Shown one piece after another: positions 1 to 4,827 of a stretch of 5,777 bases of DNA (positions are counted from its first letter, which is position 1; each line of letters opens with the position of its first letter). The stretch comes from Actinomycetes bacterium (GTDB taxonomy: Bacteria; Actinomycetota; Acidimicrobiia; Acidimicrobiales; RAAP-2). The translations under genes were made by a program, and so were the position numbers. The stretch lies in NCBI GenBank assembly GCA_021826655.1, contig JAKAZC010000191.1:1-5777 (forward strand), written 5' to 3'. The notes under the pieces were generated by a model, which saw only the letters and a list, made by a program, of their open reading frames with translations, ran no database searches and was not told where the DNA came from.

Positions 1-149
1 ATCTTGTCCTTCGGCACGAATGCCTGCACCACGCCCGAAAGCGAGAAGCCGAGCACGAGGGCCCAGAGGGTCTCCCAGAACATGAAGAAGCCCTCGCGCA
101 ACCCCCGCCCGAGGTCGACCAGGACGGTGGCGGTCGCGAGCTGGGTCAC
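1..149 (-). CDS. PF03773-type predicted permease, N-terminal fragment
   Basis: This is the first 49 codons of an integral membrane protein that continues beyond the left edge. The start is GTG at 149-147, which overlaps the csoR stop as GTGA, so the two genes are probably translationally coupled in one transcript. No strong ribosome binding site is visible inside csoR, which also fits coupling. The visible protein has a short polar start, then LREGFFMFWETLWALVLGF, then SLSGVVQAFVPK. A WALxLGFxLSxxVQA first membrane helix is characteristic of the predicted permease family PF03773 (ArsP_1/YraQ-like), whose few studied members export trivalent organoarsenicals or are associated with metals. Being second in a CsoR-controlled operon suggests metal- or thiol-linked export, but the substrate cannot be read from this fragment. 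Family assignment is fairly sure; function is inference. Confidence 0.72.
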   Translation of the reverse strand, partial: MTQLATATVLVDLGRGLREGFFMFWETLWALVLGFSLSGVVQAFVPKDK

Positions 150-433
150 GAGCGCACGATCCGGGCGATCGCAGCGGAGGCCTCCCTGATTTTCGCCTCA
201 CCCTCGCCACCGCCCTGGGCCATGGCGTCCATCACGCAGTGGGAGAGGTGGTCGTCGAGGAGCCCGAGGGCCACGGCCTGCAGCGCCCGGGTCGTCGCCG
301 AGATCTGGTCGAGGATCTCGATGCAGTACCGCTCCTCGTCGACCATGCGCTGCAGGCCGCGGATCTGTCCCTCAATTCGCTTCAGCCTCCTCTGCACCGC
401 AGCCTTCTCCTCGGTGTAGCCGGGCAACGTCAT
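146..433 (-). CDS. csoR: CsoR-family copper-sensing transcriptional repressor
   Basis: This 95-residue protein has the all-helical CsoR/RcnR (DUF156) fold and normal family length. The helix-1 signature RRLKRIEGQIRGLQRMV lies at 16-32. The Cu(I) site is complete: Cys37, His62 and Cys66 match the C-H-C spacing of Mycobacterium tuberculosis CsoR (C36/H61/C65), in the contexts YCIEIL and DDHLSHC. Tyr36, next to the first cysteine, corresponds to a second-shell residue in that protein. In the family, the apo-tetramer binds G/C-tract operators and Cu(I) releases it. The ATG start is supported by GGGGAG (complement of 440-445) six bases upstream. A perfect operator-like palindrome lies 20 bp upstream, so autoregulation is likely. 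The downstream permease gene overlaps by 4 bp. The identity is firm; copper specificity rests on the residue match. Confidence 0.93.
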   Translation of the reverse strand: MTLPGYTEEKAAVQRRLKRIEGQIRGLQRMVDEERYCIEILDQISATTRALQAVALGLLDDHLSHCVMDAMAQGGGEGEAKIREASAAIARIVRS

Positions 434-453
434 GGCGGGCTCCCCATGCGCGC

Positions 454-478
454 GATGATACCCCACAGGGGTATCATC
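454..478. promoter_or_regulatory. CsoR-type operator, perfect 25-bp palindrome
   Basis: The arms GATGATACCCC and GGGGTATCATC are exact reverse complements separated by ACA. An ATACCCC/GGGGTAT core with a 3-base spacer is the known style of CsoR-family operators. It sits 20 bp upstream of the csoR start and overlaps the candidate -10 box, so repressor binding would block csoR-permease transcription. The next plus-strand gene starts about 300 bp away and is less likely to be controlled by it. Confidence 0.88.
455..460 (-). promoter_or_regulatory. Probable -10 box of the csoR-permease operon
   Basis: Read on the minus strand this is TATCAT, five of six matches to TATAAT, embedded in the csoR-proximal arm of the palindrome. 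It would give a leader of only about 15 nucleotides carrying the GGGGAG ribosome binding site. No clear -35 box is seen. The second csoR-like gene has the same arrangement (GGGGTATNAT), which strengthens the call. Confidence 0.5.
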
Positions 479-781
479 GGCGGCAGCCGGATGCCTCGCC
501 CCCGGACGTGCCCGTCGCGGGGCCCCCTGGCTACGATGGCGCACGGTGGCTGTACGCGAGGGCCTGTCGGCCGCGTCCGACCCGGAGCCGTTCTGCAGGA
601 GCGCAGCGCCGGCGAGACCCCGGTGAGGGCGAGTCCGAGCAAGAGCCGGGCGGCCGAAAGGGCCGGGCGGGCCACCCCGTCCACGGCCCCGAGGCCGGGG
701 TCGCCGGGTCCTTCGAGCTCTGCCCTCCGGGGCCGTATCAGCAGATGAAACGTCCACCCGAGCAGCACGAAAGGAGCAGGC
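479..781. other. Gene-free stretch between operator and VOC gene
   Basis: I see no convincing gene on either strand here. The open frames are Arg/Pro/Gly-rich and resemble no family I recognise. It must hold the promoter of the VOC gene. A weak candidate is TTCGAG (712-717) and TATCAG (736-741) with 18 bp between them. A small inverted repeat, CCCCG-AGGC-CGGGG, lies at 687-700; its role is unknown. The ribosome binding site AAGGAG at 771-776 closes the stretch. Confidence 0.5.
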
Positions 782-1561
782 ATGCCCACCCGTGACAGCG
801 CCCCGATCGGATCGCCCTGTTGGGCCGACCTGTGGACCTCCGACGTGGAGGGCAGCCGCAGGTTCTACAGCGAGCTCTTCGGCTGGGAGGCCGAGGCTCC
901 GAGCCCCGAGTTCGGGGGCTACTTCATGTTCACCCGCAATGGGGTGCCCACGGCGGGAGGCATGGGCGGCATGGGGGACGTGCCGGCCGACGACACGTGG
1001 AAGATCTACCTGAGCACGGACGACATCGAGCGGACCCTCGCCGCCGTCGAGGCCGGGGGCGGCCAGGTGATCTCGCCCGCGATGGCGGTCGCCGATCTCG
1101 GCACCCAGGCCGTGCTCGTCGATCCGACCGGGGCCCAATTGGGGGCCTGGCAACCCGGGACCTTCCCCGGCTTCACCGTCCTGGGTGAGCGGGGTGCCCC
1201 GAGCTGGTTCGAGCTGCACACCCGTGACCACGCGGCCGCCGTGGCCTTCTACCGTTCGGCGTTCCGCTGGGAGACGGCCACGATGGCCGATACCGATGAC
1301 TTCCGGTACACCACCATGAGCGACCCGGGAGGCGGGGAGAGCCTGGCGGGGATCATGGACGCGTCGGCCGTCCTCCCCGAGGGGGCGCCGTCCCACTGGA
1401 CCATCTACTGGGACGTCGACGACGTCGATGCATCCATCGCGCAGCTGAAGGACCTGGGCGGTTCGGTCGTGCTCGACGCGGCGGACTCCCCCTACGGTCG
1501 CATCGCCGCGGTGGCGGACCCCGCGGGTGCGCGGTTCAGGATCCGGGGGGCGAACCGGTAG
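782..1561 (+). CDS. Double VOC-domain (glyoxalase/bleomycin-resistance fold) protein, CFP30B-like
   Basis: This is a 259-residue cytoplasmic protein of two tandem VOC modules, roughly 10-125 and 137-256. Each opens with the typical first strand and helix: CWADLWTSDVEGSRRFYSELFGW (13-35, Phe28-Tyr29) and PSWFELHTRDHAAAVAFY (140-157). Each also contains a GG(Q/S)V turn and a DP(T/A)GA strand before its end. Length and layout resemble the mycobacterial antigen CFP30B (Rv0577, about 261 residues) and Streptomyces proteins annotated as hydroxylases or glyoxalases. The reaction is not known for most of this group, and I could not pick out a clear metal-ligand set, so no substrate is assigned. The ATG start follows AAGGAG by five bases. 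The gene ends about 10 bp before the stop of a convergent gene, leaving no room for a classical terminator. Family is sure; function is open. Confidence 0.88.
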   Translation: MPTRDSAPIGSPCWADLWTSDVEGSRRFYSELFGWEAEAPSPEFGGYFMFTRNGVPTAGGMGGMGDVPADDTWKIYLSTDDIERTLAAVEAGGGQVISPAMAVADLGTQAVLVDPTGAQLGAWQPGTFPGFTVLGERGAPSWFELHTRDHAAAVAFYRSAFRWETATMADTDDFRYTTMSDPGGGESLAGIMDASAVLPEGAPSHWTIYWDVDDVDASIAQLKDLGGSVVLDAADSPYGRIAAVADPAGARFRIRGANR

Positions 1562-1571
1562 GGCTGCCCCG

Positions 1572-2107
1572 TCAAGAGCACTTCTCGAACGCCGGGAGGT
1601 GGCTGTCCCTCGAAGCGCTCTGCAGGGTCGTGAAGACCTTCGCGACGTCGGGGTATGCCTGCACCTGGGGGATGAGGGTGTCGTACATGGCGATGTTCTG
1701 CCGTTCGACGGTGACGCCGAGCTGGCAGGCCGCGGTCTTGGTCGACGGCGTGGCCGCTGCGGTGAAGGGCCCGGTCGGAAGGGCGACGCCGCGGGCGCGG
1801 GCCACCATCTCGATCGAGCCGGCGTGCAGCTGTTCGGCCGCCGCCACGTTGGTGAACGGGATGTCCTCCCCCAGCGCGCTGATGATGGCCTTGTAGGTGG
1901 CGAGCGCCGTCCGCTCGCTCGTGTAGCCTCCGCCAGGGCGGAGGTCAGGGTGCTCGACGTGGTCCCCCCGCTCGTGGCGGTGGTGCCCGAGGTCGCGGTC
2001 GTGCCCGTCCCCGAGCGTGCCGTCGTCTGGCTGGACGAGCCCGTCGTGCTCGACCCACATGCCGCCAGGGCCAGCACGAACGCGCCGCCGACGATCAGAC
2101 CGGACAA
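1572..2107 (-). pseudogene. Frameshifted secreted ferritin-like (DUF2202-type) lipoprotein
   Basis: Two adjoining minus-strand frames together make one sensible protein. The upstream frame encodes a lipoprotein signal, GLIVGGAFVLALAAC, with lipobox LAAC. A Ser/Thr/Gly linker follows, then the start of a helix ending ALAEA. The next frame continues YTSERTALATYKAII, then FTNVAAAEQLH, a second Glu-bearing helix VERQNIAMYD, and the ending SRDSHLPAFEKC. This order of E...TY, AEQxH, ExxNxAMYD and SxxxHLPAFxxC matches secreted ferritin-like DUF2202-type proteins, with the Glu and His residues as likely metal ligands. Adding one base near 1926 restores a product of about 175 residues. The start is uncertain: TTG at 2107 has no good ribosome binding site and omits the basic RTKR stretch just upstream. 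The cause may be a true mutation or a sequencing error. Family call is good; substrate and role are unknown. Confidence 0.72.
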
Positions 2108-2193
2108 CCGCTTCGTCCGGGAGGATCCGGGCGTCCGCCCCGGGCCGCCCGCCCCTGGGCGTGGCCATGCGACGCGCGCGAGAGTGCTGACGG

Positions 2194-3384
2194 ATGAGCT
2201 GGAACTGGGTCGACATCGTGATCGTGCTGCTCGCCGTGGGCGCGGGCATCAGCGGATGGCGGAGCGGGGCCGTGGTGCAGGTGATGACGTTCGCCGGTCT
2301 GTGGCTGGGACTGCTTGCCGGCGTGCTGATCGCGCCGGCGCTGGTCCGGCACGTCTCCCCGGCGGTCCAACCGTGGCTCGCGCTCGTCATCCTGTTCGTG
2401 ATGGCGGCGATCCTGGTGAGCGGCGCCTCCATCCTGGCCGTGCGTTTGCGGGGGGCCGTGCTGAGGGTCCATCTCGGTCCGCTCGACGGAGGTCTGGGCG
2501 TGGTGGTGGCCGTCACGGCCACGCTGCTGGTCTGCTGGCTGGTCGGCAGCCTGTTGTCGTCGAGCCGGTACCTACAGGTCAGCCGGGCCGCGCAGGGCTC
2601 GGCGATCGTCCGGGGGATCGACGCCGTCCTCCCGCCCGTCCCGTCGCTCTTCGCCAAGGTCGAGTCGTTCCTGTCCGCGTCGGGGTTCCCCGTCGTGTTC
2701 GTGAACGTCCCGCCGGTGGTCACGACGCCCTCGGAGCTCCCCACCGACGCGCAGGTGCAGGCGGCGGTGGCCATCGCCAAGCCGTCGACCGTGCGGATCA
2801 CCGGGCTGGCATGTGGCTACCTCGTGAGCGGCTCGGGCTTCGTCGCGGCCCCGGGACTCGTGGTCACCAACGCCCACGTCGTCGCCGGTGAGGCGCGGAC
2901 CGGGGTGACCGACGCCGCCGGTTGGCACGCGGCGACGACCGTCCGTTACGACCCGAGCCTCGACATCGCGGTCCTGCAGGTCCCGGGCCTGAACGACCCG
3001 GTGCTCCCCATGGCCGGGGGAACGGTGGGACGCGGCACGATCGCCGCGGCCCTCGGCTATCCGGGCGGCGGCGCCTTCACCTCTTCCCCCGCGGTCGTCA
3101 GCGCCACGTTCCGGGCGGTGGGGCTCGACATCTACGGGACGTCCCTCGTCACGCGGGAGGTCTACGAGCTGGGGGCCAGCGTGCTGCCCGGGGACTCCGG
3201 CGGGCCGCTCGTCGCCGCCGGTGACTCGTCGGTCGCCGCGGGAACCGTCGTCGGCGTCGTCTTCTCCCGCTCGACGACCGACCCCGGGGTCGGGTACGCG
3301 CTCACCACGCCGGCGGTGGTCGAGGACGTCCGGGCGGCCGAGGCCTCGAGCGCTCCCGTCAGCACCGGCGCCTGCGTCCCGTGA
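2194..3384 (+). CDS. marP: MarP-like membrane-anchored periplasmic serine protease
   Basis: This 396-residue protein matches M. tuberculosis MarP (Rv3671c, 397 residues) in length and layout. Residues 1-130 form a CvpA-type membrane domain with four hydrophobic segments (about 5-22, 26-50, 60-85, 100-125) and the typical opening MSWNWVDIVIVLLAVG. A linker leads to a chymotrypsin-fold domain from about 190. The triad is visible: His228 in TNAHVVAG, Asp257 in DPSLDIAVLQV, Ser335 in GDSGGPL. Cys207 and Cys394 correspond to the redox-sensitive disulfide cysteines of MarP (C214/C395). MarP is needed for acid and oxidative stress survival and cleaves the peptidoglycan hydrolase RipA; the same role here is inference. 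The start is chosen from the CvpA-like N-terminus; the ribosome binding site is weak. The gene is divergent from the ferritin-like lipoprotein gene. The next plus-strand gene has its own operator, so marP is probably monocistronic. Confidence 0.9.
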   Translation: MSWNWVDIVIVLLAVGAGISGWRSGAVVQVMTFAGLWLGLLAGVLIAPALVRHVSPAVQPWLALVILFVMAAILVSGASILAVRLRGAVLRVHLGPLDGGLGVVVAVTATLLVCWLVGSLLSSSRYLQVSRAAQGSAIVRGIDAVLPPVPSLFAKVESFLSASGFPVVFVNVPPVVTTPSELPTDAQVQAAVAIAKPSTVRITGLACGYLVSGSGFVAAPGLVVTNAHVVAGEARTGVTDAAGWHAATTVRYDPSLDIAVLQVPGLNDPVLPMAGGTVGRGTIAAALGYPGGGAFTSSPAVVSATFRAVGLDIYGTSLVTREVYELGASVLPGDSGGPLVAAGDSSVAAGTVVGVVFSRSTTDPGVGYALTTPAVVEDVRAAEASSAPVSTGACVP

Positions 3385-3416
3385 GCGCCGCCGCGCGCCG
3401 TGTGCCCGCCCCGAAG

Positions 3417-3430
3417 TACCCCGTGGGGTA
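3417..3430. promoter_or_regulatory. CsoR/CstR-type operator of the second regulator
   Basis: TACCCC and GGGGTA arms flank a 2-base GT spacer. The core is the same as in the operator at 454-478, but the spacer is one base shorter and the perfect symmetry is only 6 bp per arm. It lies 103 bp upstream of the second CsoR-family gene and overlaps a good -10 box, which implies autoregulation. Which of the two repressors binds it, or whether both do, cannot be told from sequence. Confidence 0.78.
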
Positions 3431-3434
3431 TGAT
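3429..3434 (+). promoter_or_regulatory. Probable -10 box of the second csoR-family gene
   Basis: TATGAT matches TATAAT at five of six positions and merges with the right arm of the operator (GGGGTATGAT), as at the first csoR promoter. Transcription would begin near 3441, giving a leader of about 90 nucleotides. No convincing -35 box is present. Confidence 0.5.
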
Positions 3435-3474
3435 GAGGAAGTTTCCCGCCGCGCCGACAGCAGGCGACATGGTC

Positions 3475-3500
3475 CGCGTACCGCCTCCTGGCGGTACGCG
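3475..3500 (+). repeat. 11-bp perfect inverted repeat (leader hairpin)
   Basis: CGCGTACCGCC and GGCGGTACGCG pair perfectly around the 4-base loop TCCT, between the promoter and the start of the second csoR-family gene. A smaller inverted repeat, CGCGG-N6-CCGCG, follows at 3504-3519, immediately before the ribosome binding site (AGGAG, 3523-3527). No T-run follows, so it is not a standard intrinsic terminator. It could be an RNA regulatory hairpin or a DNA binding site for another protein. Confidence 0.6.
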
Positions 3501-3533
3501 ACGCGCGGCCGGGACCGCGGAGAGGAGAAGGTG

Positions 3534-3803
3534 ATGGAGCTACCCCAGGACGTCGTCGACGACGTCCGCAACCGGCTGCGGCGGGTGGCGGGCCAGGTCC
3601 AAGGAGTCGAGCGGATGCTCGACGAAGGCCGCGAGTGCCGCGACATCGTGGCCCAGCTGTCGGCGGCGACCAAGGCCCTCGAACAGGCCGGGTTCCGACT
3701 GGTGGCGTCAGGGCTCGTGTACTGCCTGCAGCACCCCGAGGAGGCCGCAGCGGAGGGTTATGCGCTCAACGAGGTCCAGCGCATGTTCATGAAACTGGCC
3801 TGA
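3534..3803 (+). CDS. CsoR-family regulator lacking the copper-site histidine (CstR-like)
   Basis: This 89-residue DUF156 protein has the helix-1 motif NRLRRVAGQVQGVERML (13-29). Cys35 and Cys64 are spaced exactly like the two cysteines of CsoR, but the position four residues before the second cysteine, where CsoR has His, is Gly60. Without this ligand the trigonal Cu(I) site cannot form. The Cys/Cys-only pattern is that of CstR, which senses persulfides by forming inter-subunit sulfur bridges and controls sulfide/sulfite detoxification genes in Staphylococcus aureus. I infer a thiol or persulfide sensor, not a metal sensor. ATG at 3534 is chosen over the in-frame GTG at 3531 because AGGAG (3523-3527) is six bases from it. 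Its own operator and a long structured leader lie upstream. It converges on the lysR gene 16 bp away and appears monocistronic. Confidence 0.88.
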   Translation: MELPQDVVDDVRNRLRRVAGQVQGVERMLDEGRECRDIVAQLSAATKALEQAGFRLVASGLVYCLQHPEEAAAEGYALNEVQRMFMKLA

Positions 3804-3819
3804 CCCGCGGGCGAGCCGA

Positions 3820-4743
3820 TCATCGGTCCGGCCGGGTCCCGGGGGGGGCGGCGGCGATGGCGACAAGGCGGGTAGCGGGTTGCGAAAGCGACCGGTCGGC
3901 CGTCCACACCGCCCTGATGGTGCGGTCGAACCGGAGGCCGACGCACGCGACGGCCACCAGGCGACCGGACCGGATCTCGGCCTCGACGGCCAGCGCGGAG
4001 AGCACCGCCGGCCCGCCCCCGGCGGCCGCGGCGGCCTTTATGGCCGTGGTGGAGCCGAGCTCCATCGACGTCCGCACCTGTAGGCCGTGCTCGGCGAGCG
4101 CCGCGGTGAGGATCTCCCGCGTCCCCGACCCGTGCTCGCGCACCAGCAGGGGGGTGGCGGCCAGCTCGACGGCGCTCACCGGACCGTGCCGCCGGGCCCA
4201 CTGGTGGCCCCTTCCCACGACGACCACCAGCTCGTCGGCGCGGAGGTCACGGGATCGCAGCTGGCCGGGTGGGCGCGGTCCCTCGATGAACCCCACCTCG
4301 ACCTCGCCCCGAGCCACCAGCTCGGCGACATGGGCGGTGTTGCCCATCTCGAGCGACACCCCCACATCGGGCAGGGCGGTGCTCAGCCGCCCGAGCCAGC
4401 CCGGGATCAGGTACTCGGCCACGGTGAGGCTGGCGGCGAGGCGCAGGTGGGAGCGCTCATCGCTCCTGAGGGCCGCCGTGCCCGCCAGGAGCGCGCGCAG
4501 GTCGTTCAGCACCGCCCCGGCCCACTCCACCGTCGCCTCTCCCGCCGTGGTCAGGCGAGAGCCGGTCCGGACCCGCTCGAGGAGCTGCAGCCCGAGGACC
4601 CGTTCGAGGGATCGCAACCGCATGCTGGCCGCCGGCTGGCTCACCCGGTGCGCCTCCGCTGCCGCGCTGATGGAGCCCAGCTCGCCCACGCTCACGAGCA
4701 GGTCGAGCGCCGCCAGGTCCGGGAGCGGCTGGGGAAGGGGCAT
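3820..4743 (-). CDS. LysR-family transcriptional regulator, CysL/YeiE-like
   Basis: This 307-residue protein has normal LysR length. The winged helix-turn-helix occupies about 9-68, with GSISAAAEAHRVSQPAASMRL (23-43) as the recognition region. The effector domain from about 98 includes ASLTVAEYLIPG (104-115), GFIEGP (151-156) and REHGSGTR (202-209). These are typical of the CysL/YeiE-type sensor subgroup, whose studied members control sulfite reductase or sulfite-stress genes. It is divergent from the yeiH-like gene with 84 bp between starts, the standard arrangement for a LysR regulator and its target, and the same pairing as enteric yeiE/yeiH. ATG at 4743 has AAGG (complement of 4751-4754) seven bases upstream; a TTG two codons earlier is possible. 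Its last residues are read through a run of eight G (3841-3848). Family is certain; the sulfur-related effector is inferred. Confidence 0.9.
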   Translation of the reverse strand: MPLPQPLPDLAALDLLVSVGELGSISAAAEAHRVSQPAASMRLRSLERVLGLQLLERVRTGSRLTTAGEATVEWAGAVLNDLRALLAGTAALRSDERSHLRLAASLTVAEYLIPGWLGRLSTALPDVGVSLEMGNTAHVAELVARGEVEVGFIEGPRPPGQLRSRDLRADELVVVVGRGHQWARRHGPVSAVELAATPLLVREHGSGTREILTAALAEHGLQVRTSMELGSTTAIKAAAAAGGGPAVLSALAVEAEIRSGRLVAVACVGLRFDRTIRAVWTADRSLSQPATRLVAIAAAPPGTRPDR

Positions 4744-4827
4744 AAGCAAACCTTAGAACCTCGTTGCCGGAATGCGGGTTCCCAGCCGGGCACGGTCGGC
4801 GGAAGCTGTCGGCGGAAGGAGGGGCGC
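4744..4827. promoter_or_regulatory. Divergent lysR/yeiH control region with imperfect palindrome
   Basis: These 84 bp must carry both promoters. GAACC (4756-4760) and GGTTC (4777-4781) form an inverted repeat whose centre falls within TTGCCGGAA, a near-palindrome at 4764-4772. It is the best candidate for a LysR binding site, but no clean T-N11-A box lies inside it and no strong -10 boxes stand out. The region ends with the yeiH ribosome binding site. Confidence 0.35.
4816..4824 (+). promoter_or_regulatory. Strong ribosome binding site fixing the yeiH GTG start
   Basis: AAGGAGGGG is close to the perfect anti-16S complement. Taking GGAGG (4818-4822) as the core, GTG at 4828 is five bases away, while the next in-frame GTG at 4834 is eleven away. 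This favours the first GTG. Confidence 0.75.

Noticed and set aside
430..789. A possible 119-residue minus-strand gene in the gap between csoR and the VOC gene.
   Set aside because: It reads through the csoR operator, promoter and ribosome binding site, and resembles no protein I know.
146..2107. A 653-codon minus-strand open frame joining the lipoprotein signal, the antisense of the VOC gene and CsoR.
   Set aside because: The stretch between the signal peptide and CsoR is Arg/Pro/Gly-rich antisense of a well-supported gene. CsoR has its own ATG, ribosome binding site and operator. The long frame is a product of high GC.
1527..2891. A 454-codon plus-strand open frame across the lipoprotein gene and the first half of marP.
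   Set aside because: The composition is Arg/Gly/Ala-rich with no family features, and it is out of frame with the clear MarP protein.
3816..3826. CCGAT-C-ATCGG between the convergent csoR-like and lysR genes as a terminator.
   Set aside because: A one-base loop cannot form an RNA hairpin of this stem, and no T-run follows on either strand.
3841..3848. A run of eight G near the lysR 3' end as a sign of phase variation.
   Set aside because: Only about eight C-terminal residues lie beyond it, so slippage would barely alter the protein. It matters only as a possible sequencing-error site.
3635..4756. A 373-codon plus-strand open frame opposite the LysR gene.
   Set aside because: It is antisense to a complete LysR protein with all expected motifs, and its own composition is Ser/Arg/Thr-rich and featureless.
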